A DNA stretch of 52,410 nucleotides from Acanthaster planci (GCF_001949145.1 NW_019091423.1:1245246-1297655); one strand, 5' to 3'; positions 36,052 through 50,097 are shown, numbered from the stretch's first letter. The notes: a model not told the origin generated them from the sequence alone. Program-made: numbers and translations.

Positions 36052-36182
36052 CAGAACCAGTTCCAGCACTTCATCCATCCAGCTTTTAAACCCAGCTGCC
36101 CGCCGCACTGCGTGTAGGTGTTGGGCCCAGTGCATCCTTGCTCACGATCATTGTGATCATGCATATTCGGTGTCAAGTCCTT
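36052..36182 (-). CDS. Candidate exon, Cys/Trp-rich, unknown family
   Basis: 131 bp between acceptor TTGCAG and donor CTG|GTAGGC. The frame is open throughout, reading GCTGPNTYTQCGGQLGLKAG, then WMKCWNWF. Composition (3 Cys, 3 Trp, Gly-rich) looks like a real extracellular module. It could belong with the cysteine-rich exons at 33.8-34.2 kb on the same strand, but its end phase (2) does not fit the 34.2 kb exon directly, so at least one exon would be missing between them. I do not recognise the domain. Confidence 0.35.
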
Positions 36183-37007
36183 CTGCAATTGCCAGTGCAT
36201 GAATTTTGTTTCAGTTCAGCTTTTATGGGATTACTTTGGAATCGTCTGAGCAAGCAAAGTCCATTAATAACTCAGTTGGTGTAATTTCAGGTCCAAGCAT
36301 TTCTGTTTTGAGTTACGTGAGTTACGTGAACTGAAAAGTGCACTTTTTAAACTTTCCAAATTGACCAAGCATTTCTGGACAAGTGAGGGCGCTTTTCCTT
36401 TGATGTAAAACAAGGAAGACATGGTTCAGTTTGCATGTTTTCATGTTCAAATTGTGAACTCCAAATTCGTTATCTGAAAACATTTCTGTGAAAAGGTTTC
36501 TTGCTTTCCTATTGCCATATACTTACACAACAATAAATTGCAAAAGGAAATAAAATTTACGATAACATTGTTTAAAAAAATCTAGAAATTTTCTGTGCAC
36601 AAAATCTGTGCAACTTTGGGGCTTGGCGCCTTGGATGATATCACAGTTTTGCTCATGAATATGCAAATGTACATTAAAATTGCAGAACAAAAATTCAAAA
36701 TCATGTAAATTGAAGCTTGGAAGTGCAATATCAAGGGTTTTAGTACAATTTAGTAATAAATGTCTATTTCATGGTCCCTTTAAGGAAACATTTTCATGGT
36801 AGGGAGTTGCGTAACTGTTATTCTATTCCATAGCTACCATGTAGACTAACCGTTATAAAAATAGTCCAATTCCATTACATATTAATCTATTAAATTCATA
36901 ATAAGAGAACCCACACAGGCCGTCTTGTGGCTTACGAAATTTATGTAGCAATAGAGAAATGAAACTCAGTTCAACCCTCCGATGTAAGTTTGGACTATTT
37001 TACTTGC
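36183..37007. other. No gene seen
   Basis: AT-rich intergenic sequence; no domains or repeats of note. Confidence 0.45.
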
Positions 37008-37208
37008 TTAATTGTTTCGGATCCTATCGGTATTTCTGTTGATGACTTCTAATCTACCGCGTCTCTCGACCTGTAAATCGTCCAGTTCTAAAAGTTCTGC
37101 TTGCTCGGCATCAGTCGCAGCTTCTTCCAATTCATTTTTGACTTGCTGGATCTTTTCGTCCAATTCGTCCAGCTTACCCTGGTTTAAAATCAATTCATTT
37201 AAGGCCAA
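37008..37208 (-). CDS. Short coiled-coil ORF, unknown
   Basis: Up to 66 codons, rich in Glu, Asp, Leu and Gln with heptad-like spacing (LDELDEKIQQVKNELEEAA). It ends at a TAA and opens just after a stop, with no clear ATG in frame, so it may be an exon or an N-terminal relic of a mobile-element ORF. The biased composition makes pure chance less likely. Confidence 0.3.
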   Translation of the reverse strand: MALNELILNQGKLDELDEKIQQVKNELEEAATDAEQAELLELDDLQVERRGRLEVINRNTDRIRNN

Positions 37209-37463
37209 AATACGGCTTCAAATAATCTATTGTCCCCAAGACAGTGTTGGTATGCGCGGTCCTGAACAAGCCCTCCTTTCTCATGCCAACGTGTGGTCAC
37301 TGGTTAATTGATACAAGGTCGTACATACTAGTACTTGTTTATCCAAACCATCAAGGAGTGGTCACTCTTGTCAGAGCAATTGAGGCAGACAGTCACAATC
37401 TGCTTTGCCTCTAACATTTGCAAAAGTTTTTCAAGTTTTCCAACAATTGAAGTCCTGCAAACC

Positions 37464-37886
37464 ATGCCTAAATCTAAGAGAAGTACTGCTGGATCTACGG
37501 TTCAGTCATCTGGGGCCAGGAGACCGAGAGGACGGCCTCGTTCTGCTGGCGGAAGGGCCAACCGACACCGGTTGGCCGAGGCCGCAGGAGTCGGCAACGC
37601 TGCTCCACCTCCACCTAGCCAGCCACCTGTCCAGGGAGGTCCACCCAGTGTCCCCACTCAGGCCAGTGCTCCTGACCCGCCTCCGGCGCAAGGGTTGGGT
37701 GAGTCCGCTGCTTCGCAGTTTCCATCAAACGTCTCCCCCACTCCCCCGGTCATGCCCGTTATTTCGATCAGTTGCTCCTATACAAGTTCCTCCCCAGCTG
37801 TCACAGCTGTACCTCTGTCACTCCCTTTAGTTACATGTACGAGTACTGCCAGTTTAACAAAACGGAGGGACCAAGCACTCGCATGA
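37464..37886 (+). pseudogene. Retroelement ORF1-like fragment, basic and proline-rich
   Basis: From ATG (MPKSKRSTAGSTVQSSGARR) it encodes an Arg/Gly-rich then Pro/Ala/Ser-rich low-complexity protein. This resembles the disordered first ORF of tyrosine-recombinase retrotransposons. Its end overlaps the start of a reverse-transcriptase remnant in another frame, so a deletion has probably fused the two. Confidence 0.5.
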
Positions 37887-38182
37887 ATTTTCTTGGCTTA
37901 GTGACCGACACTTCTGCACAGGAGATATAGGTCCCATCAGACAAAATCTCCACGGTCATGGACAAATGAGATAATGCATTGAGTAAACGAAAACTTACAC
38001 TGCGGGAACTCCAATCTTTGTTGGGGAGTTTGAATTTTATCTGTAAGGCTGTACATCCTGGCCGTGCATTTCTACGTCGCTTGTTTGATTTAACGGATGG
38101 GTCGTTGGCAATCGGGTGTGTATCGGCGTTACATTCGCATATCCCCAGCCCTTGCTCAGTAAGGTCACAAATCATTAAATAA
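37862..38182 (+). pseudogene. Reverse transcriptase remnant, DIRS/Ngaro-like
   Basis: The plus-strand frame reads TEGPSTRMNFLGL, then, after two stops, LTLRELQSLLGSLNFICKAV and HPGRAFLRRLFDLTDG. This is characteristic of the thumb/connection part of DIRS-type reverse transcriptases. The palm with the catalytic aspartates is missing, as are RNase H and the tyrosine recombinase. Non-functional. Confidence 0.65.
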
Positions 38183-38269
38183 CGAGCTTATACCTCGATA
38201 GGTCTATATCGTTTAATTCTTTGTTATTTATTGCATGTATGTTTCTTTGGTGTTCTTTTCCTTTCATGA

Positions 38270-38526
38270 GCCATGGTGCAACCCGTATACAAGGCGTTGG
38301 TGTGGATCGTTGGTGACTCCTTCGTGCACTGGTTGGGCCAAGCAACGTGGTGACCATCCGATGGCTGGGGAAACGGGACCTCCACATGGACGAATTCAAT
38401 GACTTTTTACACCAGTGCTGGGAATCCGAGCAGTTAAAGAATCACGTATATATCCTAATTCATGTCGGGTCAAACAACCTGGGGAGTGGGGACCCTCCCA
38501 AAGAAGGCCGCTTTCGAGATCATTAA
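38270..38526 (+). pseudogene. SGNH-hydrolase-like domain remnant of the retroelement
   Basis: QPVYKALVWIVGDSFVHWLG carries the GDS nucleophile block. After a +1/-1 frameshift near 38340 the frame continues to VYILIHVGSNNLGSG, which matches the G-x-N-D-type block III with Asn in place of Asp. SGNH domains are known in some retrotransposons. The C-terminal DxxH block is absent. Confidence 0.55.
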
Positions 38527-38623
38527 TTCAAATACTTATCGAGCTTGTTATTGCAGTTAATTTAACGTTTTATACATTTGAATATATATCTGCCAAATAC
38601 GCGTTTAATAACGTATATAATAT

Positions 38624-38799
38624 AATGGACGACATAAAAGTATCCTCGCCTATGACACAAAACGAGAATCAGTCGAAAATAAGCACAATGTCAAAGAAAG
38701 ATTGTTCAGTCGTAGCCACGGGCGAGTCTAAAAATATTTGGGAAAGGAATATTCTGTTAATTAAGGACATCGAATCTTTAACCCCAATTCGATCCTAAG
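38624..38799 (+). CDS. Small ORF of unknown element
   Basis: 57 codons from ATG to TAA. Hydrophilic, Ser/Lys-rich (MDDIKVSSPMTQNENQSK) with no recognised domain. It is the first of several closely spaced plus-strand ORFs of similar AT-rich codon use, which suggests a compact element rather than host exons. Confidence 0.35.
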
Positions 38800-38817
38800 T
38801 CTTTACGCGCGACTTTT

Positions 38818-38880
38818 AATAATAATAACATTTATATTGCACCCTTTCCACTGAAAGTATTCAAAAGCGCATTACAAAGA
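38818..38880. repeat. AATAATAATAACATTTATATT dispersed repeat
   Basis: AATAATAATAACATTTATAT, then a GCACCC core and AAAAGCGCATTACAAAG, resembles a widespread invertebrate and fish repeat ending in a GCGC-TTACA motif. It splits the small-ORF cluster. Confidence 0.5.
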
Positions 38881-39006
38881 TAAAATTGCTCGACTAAAAT
38901 CAAAGTTAACAATTATTGCTGTTCACAATTAATAAGTGACGAAAAACTGACATATAAAATTTTAAAAACTACATGTATACAACTAAATATCACCATACAC
39001 AAAAAA

Positions 39007-39456
39007 GCCCCCCCCCCGACACAAAAAACTCAAACTCAAATTGCCACTCCGGTAGAATTTGTCGGGTTTAACATCTATTTAAAATCTGAAGAAAATTTAG
39101 CAGAAGATTTAAACGACAATCCCATCATTAGTCAAACAATGGGACATTTCCTAAGGGAGCTGTGTTATAAACACGGGGTGGACCTGTCGCCTTTAGTGGC
39201 AACGTTGATTACGACTGAACATTTAGCTATCAATAAGAATTGGTCTATTATAAAAGAAGATGGAAACGGTCAAAACCCAAGTCAAGACGGTGACAAAGAT
39301 TATAAATCCAAAGCGAGTAGAACAAGGCAAAACATTAGCCGAGCACAGCAAGAAAATGAAACAAAACAGCTTGCCAAAATGAAAATTGGCAAGCAAAATA
39401 CGAAGGAAAATCAGAAAGTAAGATTTATAAATCCATCGCCAAAAATAGAAATTTAA
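39007..39456 (+). CDS. Largest ORF of the small-ORF cluster, unknown
   Basis: The frame is open from about 39007 to a TAA at 39456. The first in-frame ATG after the acidic segment is at 39139, giving 105 codons. The N-terminal half is compact and hydrophobic (TMGHFLRELCYKHGVDLSPL). The C-terminal half is highly charged and Lys/Gln-rich. No family is recognised. It sits 3' of ORF 38624 and 5' of two more short ORFs on the same strand. Confidence 0.4.
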   Translation, partial: APPPTQKTQTQIATPVEFVGFNIYLKSEENLAEDLNDNPIISQTMGHFLRELCYKHGVDLSPLVATLITTEHLAINKNWSIIKEDGNGQNPSQDGDKDYKSKASRTRQNISRAQQENETKQLAKMKIGKQNTKENQKVRFINPSPKIEI

Positions 39457-39459
39457 TTA

Positions 39460-39590
39460 TGGACGTTTAGCGATTGGTGGATTTGCACTATTTTTGTCCA
39501 CAGAGGTTAAAGCGCCGGCAATTCAAGTGCCACCAATTCAAACGGTTCAAACAACAGCTTCCACGCCTGACATTTTAGACATGGAGTAAT
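39460..39590 (+). CDS. Short ORF with one hydrophobic segment
   Basis: The frame is open and follows the previous stop closely, with no clear ATG. It encodes GRLAIGGFALFLSTEV, then a Pro/Gln/Thr-rich tail ending in DILDME and TAA. One membrane-type segment is plausible. Confidence 0.3.
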
Positions 39591-39613
39591 TTTTAAAAAC
39601 GGTACATTATAAA

Positions 39614-40200
39614 ATGAGTAACACTAAATCAATTGACGTAAACGGCATCGCCAATACCTTATATCACGGCGCTGTCATTAGCCTAATACCTTATATCAAG
39701 GCGCTGTCATTAGCCTACTTCCTTATATCAAGGCGCTGTCATTAGCCTAATACCTTATATCAATGCGCTGTAATTAGCCTAATATCTTATATCACGGCGC
39801 TGTCATTAGCCTAATACCTTATATCACGGCGCTGTCATTAGCCTGATACCTTATATCACGGCGCTGTCATTAGCCTAATATCTTATATCACAGCGCTGCC
39901 ATTAGCCTAATACCCCATATCACGGCGCTGTCTTTAGCCTAATACCTTATATCACGGCGCTGTCATTAGCCTGATACCTTATATCACGGCGCTATCATTA
40001 GCCTGATACCTTATATCACGGCGCTGTCATTAGCCTAATACCTTATACGCCAAGCTTGGCAACAAGCTACTTAAAAATTAAGCCGCCAAATCTAAATAAA
40101 TTTTCGGTGGAAGACGCGGTCAAATTGACCGTGGTGTCAAGCGGTGCATTGGCCACTCAGGGATGGTTCATGTCGCAAGGCATCAAACCTCCAAAATATC
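39614..40200 (+). pseudogene. Small ORF split by a tandem repeat
   Basis: It starts at ATG 39614 (MSNTKSIDVNGIANTLY). It runs straight into the 32-bp repeat array, where a stop appears. The same frame re-emerges after the array at about 40050 and encodes a hydrophilic-to-hydrophobic peptide (KIKPPNLNKFSVEDAVKL) ending near GIKPPKYP. The array expanded inside the ORF; both flanks still look coding. Function unknown. Confidence 0.4.
39655..40047. repeat. 32-bp tandem repeat, 12 full copies plus a partial
   Basis: The unit begins TACCTTATATCACGGCGC and ends CATTAGCCTAA. It is 32 bp, exactly 384 bp for 12 copies, with about 0-3 changes each. As 32 is not a multiple of 3, each copy shifts frame. 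Confidence 0.93.
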
Positions 40201-40359
40201 CTTGCAAAAGCCGTTCAGCCTATATTGGATTGAATCACAAAGAATATTGCCGCTGCCTTCTATGTCTGATAAGATTTTCGCAACGCGTTCTCTGATGTTA
40301 TTGTTGAATCGAAAATTAGTAATATTATTACTAGTATTAGGCCTAAGTTCAGGTATGTA

Positions 40360-40610
40360 CTTGTGCGCAGCCATCTTCACTTGTGCGCGAGGGTCTATAT
40401 TTCTGTTGTCATTTTTATTTCTATCGTCGGCTTTATGAATGTTTCTGTCGTTGTCTTTATTTCTGTGGTCGTCTTTACTTGTGCGCGACGGTCTATATAT
40501 CTGTGGTCGTCTTTACTTGTGCGCGACGGTCTACATTTCTGTGGTTGTCTTTACATGTGCGCGACGGTCTTTATTTCTATGGTCGTCTTTCTTTCTGTCG
40601 CCAGCTTTAT
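40360..40610. repeat. Minisatellite with CTTGTGCGCGACGGTC core
   Basis: Four to five copies of a unit of about 40-45 bp containing CTTTACTTGTGCGCGACGGT and TTTCTGTGGTCGTC. T-rich sequence continues to about 40890. All three frames are open and translate to hydrophobic repeats, which is a by-product of the pyrimidine bias, not evidence of a membrane protein. Confidence 0.8.
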
Positions 40611-41139
40611 ACACGCCTCTGTCGTCTTTGTTTCCGTGGTCTTCATTTCTGTGGCTTACTATTTTTCTGTCATCTGTTTTCTGTTATTTTTCCAGTCTTT
40701 ATTTGAGCGTAGTTATTTCAATTTATTTCTGTTGTCTACATATTTTTCAGTTCTGTAATCTTAGTTATGTGATCGTATTTATTTTTTGCTTATTATCTTT
40801 ATTTCTGTGTTTCTCTTTGTATTTCCGCAGGGTTACCTTTATTTCTGTGTTTATCTATATTTCTGTTGTTATCCTTATTTTTGTCATTGTTAATTTTTGC
40901 TCTTTTGGCCGCTCATACAAAGCCACAGGCATCCCGAAATAGAAACCAATTTCCGGTGCGCACGAAATGTTGTACAATTACCAAAGAAGCACGTCAGGAC
41001 GCTCCACCGGAGGCCCTCCGTCAGTGGCCCTCCGGATCCGCCGGCGCCTGAGGCTATTCTAGTGGTAACAAAAGCTATACTAACAATCGTTTACATTAAT
41101 TTTGATAATTATAATTGTGTGTAATGTTTCTGTGCTTAC
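40611..41139. other. Pyrimidine-rich tract and short GC-rich block; no gene
   Basis: TTTCTGT repeats run to about 40890. A GC-rich stretch (CCTCCGGATCCGCCGGCGCC) lies at 41030-41050. It may be internal sequence of the LINE whose tail follows. Confidence 0.4.
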
Positions 41140-41264
41140 TATTTTTTGATGTATTCTAATGTATTGTACATGTATTTTAATTTTAACAAGTAACATTCTT
41201 GTAATTTGGCTTGTTGGGCCACAATAATGAAAAAACCTAAGAAACTAATAAATGAAATGAAATA
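41140..41264 (+). mobile_element. LINE-like 3' end with AAATG tail
   Basis: An AT-rich 3' UTR-like stretch has GGCTTGTTGGGCCACAATAA, then AATAAATGAAATGAAAT, a simple-repeat terminus typical of non-LTR retrotransposons. It ends about 8 bp before duplication copy 2 begins. No endonuclease or RT is seen, so it is a 5'-truncated copy. Confidence 0.5.
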
Positions 41265-42374
41265 TCATGCTCTTCGCCTCAAGACGAACATGTGACAAGC
41301 ACACTTTGCGCTTTGCGTTCAAGCACTGGGCCTGTTGTTTCACATTGATCTGGATCTCGATCAGTGATCCCAAAGCTGGTTCCCGCCTGTACCATTAGGC
41401 GGACTCTGGTGTCAGTGAACCAATTTCAGATCCCTGATCGTGGTCTTGACTGCTCCCTATCCTTATTACATATTGACCGGTAGCTAGCTGCGGTTTATTA
41501 GCCCAATGAGTGTGAATGCTGAATATTTACGTTTTTGTCGGGCCAATAGCAATGCTTTAACATACATTACGTTTCGGTACCTAAGGTACTAACCTATCCT
41601 TGCTCATCCTCTGTTGATCACAGTGAAGTAATTTCTTTTTCAATTATTACCATTGATAGAACATTCTCGGCAGTTTATTTCAAATCAGCGGTTACTGTGT
41701 TGCTTTTAAGATAAATGAACAATAATTATTTATGGTAAGGTTATTTCTGGTAAATAAGAAGAAAAGTAAAACAATTATATCAGCTCTGATTAATTCGTGC
41801 ATTAAGTGGGCATCGTTTCCTCATTTACATAAAACGGGTAGCATTCTGTTAGATTCGTTACCAGCTACCGGTCCCAACGTTCGGAGGACGTGTGCTAGAC
41901 GTCTGGAGACTATGTACGGGACAGAAACCAGTCTACCAATAAGCTAACTGGCCTTTCGGGTCCCTGGTTGGTTTAGCGCTGCGCATAGGCAATTGCATTT
42001 TTATTTAAAGAGATGAAGTTTACATACAATACGACCATTCGTACGCGTGACAGCCGAACACATAGCTCTCGGGAAAACTTAAGACAAGTTTTTTCCCTAA
42101 AGCACTTACCCTAAAAAAGGTAAATACCTCTGAAAGTTTTGTTGAGTGAGGAAATGACTTGGTATAAAGGAGAGTGTTAAACCATTCTTTCAAAGTTGGG
42201 AATTGGTATTGCTAATTTTCTCATTAGCATAAAAAGCGGCAGGATTCGTCCGTAATCATTACCCCCTACCGGTCGCTAAGCCGGAGGACGTCTGTAAGGC
42301 AATCAATTATCGTAATGCAGGTGCGCGTAAAACAAGCAGGCCATAGACCTTTTCACTAATAATTTTATAATTAT

Positions 42375-42845
42375 GCACGCATGTGTACAAATGGCCTTGG
42401 CAGCAAGAAGTGTGAGCGGGAAATGGAAATGGTACAGGGGTGCGACTTGGATGATCAGTTTCTCTCAGGTTCATTGGCTTTGTTCATTTTTTTTCTTTAG
42501 AAAATCCCATTAAATCGTCGCTGCTGTTAGTTTCTAATCTAAACGGGATTTTAGTGCTCTGTAGAATAACTTTATAATCGTGATTTTTTCCTGTGCGCAT
42601 CATGAGTAGTATAAAATGTATCGTTAGTGTTCTTGGAGTCAACCTGTGCATTTGCAAACACGTACTGATGTTCAATGTACATGTACTTTACCCATTCGAT
42701 TCGCTGCTGAAGCACCATATCACTTTCTCTTTGGAATCTAAACTTTGTCTTGTATAACCCCTAACACAACAACTGGATACCATTTCTTTCGGTATCACTC
42801 CTAGCTATGACCACGTTCAATGGTAAACTATGTACGTACAGTACT
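42375..42845. other. Insertion specific to duplication copy 2
   Basis: Where copy 1 has only about 75 bp (22940-23012), copy 2 has about 470 bp between the shared CCTTTTCACT block and the shared TTTCTAG-GCATGAG block. It has no coding potential I trust. It could be an insertion in copy 2 or a deletion in copy 1. Confidence 0.6.
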
Positions 42846-43139
42846 AAATTTCTAGGTGCATGAGGAGCCTTGTGTTGTTGCTGCAGGGAATAAGTCAGAC
42901 GTTCAGTGACACAGAAAGTGACAGATTTTCTCCTGTTTGTCATTATTTCATTTGCTGCTTATCCTGACTTAGATACTACCTTTGACCGTTTGAGAAATAA
43001 AATGCACTAATTAAACAACAGTAATTGAATCTGCTATATATTTTCTTTTTATTTGGAAGTACCTGTTGCATCAGAAATACTTCAGAAATCAATCCAGTGT
43101 CCAGAAACATGTCAAGATTTAATGTAGCAGGGGATTTTT

Positions 43140-43325
43140 GAGGATGTACTGCATGCAAGAAAATTGGAACTGCTTGTTCCAAAGTTTTAAACAACATTTT
43201 TTGGTTGCCGAGTTCTGCAGTTTGCTCCGGATCTGCATAGATGACAGACTGCTGGAGGGAAATTATATTATTTGCTACCACGACCATTTACTGCTGAACA
43301 CTGGCTTTAAATATGTTATAGTTAA
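43140..43325 (-). pseudogene. Extra exon 8-like relic downstream of protease gene 2
   Basis: Counterpart of the relic at 23290-23480, so it predates the segmental duplication. The minus-strand frame is open for about 100 codons by chance. The alignment to exon 8 runs through GCAGATCCGGAGCAAACTGC but needs indels, so I do not regard it as a working exon. Confidence 0.55.
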
Positions 43326-43793
43326 GCGTTAAATTCTTTCTAACTTTGTTCTGATATTGACTTTAATTAATCTGACAGCTGGGAGCAATTTAAAATCTCA
43401 ATAATGTTTTCTTTCCATTTTCATTTGTACCACAATTCCTTGTAGTCCCTTCCGGTTTTAGAAACCAAGTTTCCAGAATGCATAAGGATTTGAATATGTA
43501 GCCTAGGGAAGGCCACACCTTATGGCTATACGTAACACTGTTTCCAGTCCTCATTAACATAACTGTATTAAATTTAATGATTATTATTTTTTAGAAATTT
43601 TAAAAGAGACATCCAATCATCCATCGGTGATGATTTATAAAGCTGTATCAATATGATTTAAAATATGTCGATAATGTTATTTCATTTTGTCTAAACGTAC
43701 CAGGTACAGTTAACCAATTTAATGAAAGTTTAAAAAGAAATCCAGAAGTGTCAAGAAGTGTCCAAAACCTGTCAACCTCACCATGGCCGATTT

Positions 43794-47179
<3,386 letters not shown>

Positions 47180-47242
47180 TATGAGCTGACTTCACAGGTC
47201 TATCAACAATAGTGACTATAGTATTGGGTCCGCCGGCCTGTT

Positions 47243-47250
47243 CTTTTATA
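47243..47250 (-). promoter_or_regulatory. TATA box of protease gene 2
   Basis: On the minus strand this reads TATAAAAG, 64-71 bp upstream of the ATG. Both position and sequence are conserved with gene 1 although the bases further upstream have diverged, which supports function. Confidence 0.65.
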
Positions 47251-48451
47251 GACAAATTTTGATCCTTTATTTTGAACGATTTAGATAAAACCCCTAAATG
47301 TTTCAGATTACTTGCATTACGTATCTACTTTCCTAAAGTACGTTTTATCACAGAAGGAAGTGTCTAATTGCCCATCTAAGTCACGCAAATGAGTTCCAAG
47401 ATATGATTCCAGTTCATTATTAATGCCTTTTTGTGTAAACCTCATTTCCATTCTACAGAATTAAGATTTAGGTTTACGATCGTTCGGTGTAAATAAATAA
47501 ATAAAAAAAATGGAAACCAAATTGAAAGGAATGATAAGACTGAAATCCACAGTTTTGAGTTTAATAAAGAGCATTACCCCTTTACACACCCCAAAAATTT
47601 TCCATGCACAAAACCATAGGACTAGGCCTTAAGCTTGGTATACAAATGAAAGAACCAATTAGAGACAGCTGTGCGGTGAAGTACCGCCCCCTCAAAGAAC
47701 TCGGAGCTAACCGACATGCTTGCATGTGTGTCACTGCACAAACATGACTGCAGGTAGCCAAGGAGTGAGCACGTAGACATTCAAATTGCATTGATTCCAT
47801 TACATCGATCGTAAGACACAACCTGAATCCATTGTGTCAGTAACCTACGAGCGTTTAGAAAAATGGGTGTAAATTTAGCTTTGCCTATGACTGAATGTGT
47901 AGGCGTTCTTGATCAAACGTGCATGGGGGCTTGACCCGGCTCCAAAGGGATTTTTGGTGTTCTTCCTGCAAAAGATAATACAACATACACCTTCATTTTA
48001 AACTACAAACTCGGATACAGCCGTACATCCAAGTCCGGTTCAGTATAACCGGGGTGTGTGTACGGGGGGGGTTGCTGTAGGAGACATTGTAGGGGGAATT
48101 CCGCTCGGGTGTGCCTCTGTTCTCGATACCGACTGTAAGCTTTAGAGGGGAGTAACTTAATTAGTGGGTGAAAATTAGTATTAACGCTACAAAATATGGC
48201 TCAAAAATAACATGACAAAAATGATCAAGTGTTATCTGTCCGAAACTGTACAATTTGATCTTATAAAGAGACCGAACCCGTCAAAGAAACTTTTCACAAC
48301 ATTTTGCAATATCTTCATTTAGGAGTTGCAGTAGATTTTCAAATAACCAAATCTGCCTTATCTAGCACATTAAGGTTTGTGACAGAACGCATCTCTAGCT
48401 CCTCGCTAAAAACCTCCCTAACTATGTACTAACCACAAAGCCTACGATTCA

Positions 48452-48760
48452 AATTATGCAGTTCAATTTCCTAAACTGCAGAGTTTGATGCTAGTGATAC
48501 GAATATGGTTGCAATTTTCCGTCTATTATTCCTGTATTTGACAAGTCAAGAAATTTGTTTGCAGTCTCTGGGAAAACGTCACATTTTAATCAAATAATTA
48601 AACAGATATGTTTTTGTCCATTAGATTAATGGAAACATCAAGATAAAAAGGAAGATTTAGTTTCAGGGGTCATAGTGGGGTTGGATTGCCCAGAACTCAG
48701 TGACAGGTTCACAGAGTGACTACTCACATTTTTGAGGAATGAAGAGGTGCTGGTATTAAA
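48452..48760. repeat. Family R repeat, block 2
   Basis: Matches 15894-16210: CCTAAACTGCAGAGTTTG, CAGTCTCTGGGAAAA and GTGGGGTTGG-TTGCCCAGA occur in the same order. It directly abuts the 5' end of duplication copy 2. Confidence 0.65.
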
Positions 48761-49957
48761 TGCGGGAATTTCCAAGGCATTGGCTCTCGCAACATGTCGA
48801 CAATCCTCCTTGCCTACGCCCGATATATTTTCCGATAGTAGAAGGGAGGCAAGGTAAAGGTCACGCAAAATAAGGCAAGGTAAATGCATCTACTGTACAT
48901 TTTACCTTGCCTCTCATTCCTTTCTCTTTTCATTTTTTGCCTTTTGATTGTTGGTATTTGTTGTGTTTCGTTTTTTCTTTTTTGATAGAATATGTCAAGT
49001 TACCCGTTGTCTTAGTATGAGTTGTACTTGAGGGCAGTATGTTTAACAATAATTTGTACAAAGCTGAAAAGAAATTCGAGCGTGATTCCAAGTTATACGA
49101 TACATGTCTAGATGTGACATCATCATTTATCCATCTAATTGTCATATAAAATTGTTGCAAGAAGAGTGACTATTACACTTTTGTAAATAATCTTGAAAAC
49201 CGCAACTTTTCAGAATCAACGAATGTCATTTTGAAAGTAATGCATCAGTAACCAGTGAAATTAAATACATCAGAAGTAACTGTTGATGGCACAATTGTAG
49301 CCTAGATTTTTATTCTAAATCTCCTTGCCTCCCTGCCAGCTCCCAATGCGGTAGGAAATAGGAATCCCCCGCTTTCCATTTAAGTGTTGTAATTAGGGAG
49401 CTATCTTTTCCATTTTGACCGGTTTTTTGTCCTTTCACCGCCAACTTGTTACTTGATAAGAGTCTAGATGTGCCCAACTATAGCAGTGTACGTAGTAGTC
49501 TCTCTAACAAACTTTGACCTATATCAAAGTCACATAAATATGTGTTGGAAGTATGGCTTATGGCTATAAACAAAAGTAAGCCTCAGTATTGTGTGGATAA
49601 GAGTGGATATGGGATAGGTTTAAGGGTATTTTATAAACTGTGCTGGTACCTGTTGACCTTTTGTATGGGAAAGACTGCATATTGTATAGACATAACCATC
49701 CTTCTGTAAATGATGAGGGACTCCCTCACTTTAGTTTGTTTTGACAGAACAGTAAGCAAAACTTCTGTGAACTCTGTCTTGAAGCCAATCTGAATGTAAG
49801 ATGGTTGCAAAATCATTGGTGTAGTTGTGCAGTTATTCTTCTACGTTTAGTTCAGAATAACTGTCGTAGGAGATTATTACTTTGGGCAAATGTTACAAAT
49901 GTCACTGTTACTTTAGTCTGGGATCACATGTTGAAAGTGATTTTATGCTCATGGTGT
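48761..49957. other. No gene seen
   Basis: Short ORFs only. GGCAAGGTAAA occurs twice around 48849-48885. Confidence 0.45.
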
Positions 49958-50016
49958 TAACAACAACAACAACAACAACAACAACAATAACAACAAACAA
50001 CAACAACAACAGCTCA

Positions 50017-50081
<65 letters not shown>

Positions 50082-50097
50082 TTGCTGCTACTACTAC
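49958..50097. repeat. Compound trinucleotide microsatellite
   Basis: Consecutive runs of CAA, CTA/TAC and CTG/TGC, ending in CTA. On the plus strand one frame gives poly-Thr/Asn, then Tyr, then Cys; this is not evidence of a protein. Confidence 0.95.

Noticed and set aside
39655-40047. CRISPR-like array of 32-bp repeats
   Set aside because: Units are contiguous with no unique spacers, and the genome is eukaryotic.
40363-40942. Long hydrophobic ORFs in three frames that look like a multi-pass membrane protein
   Set aside because: All three frames are open because the DNA is a T-rich minisatellite; the peptides are translations of the repeat.
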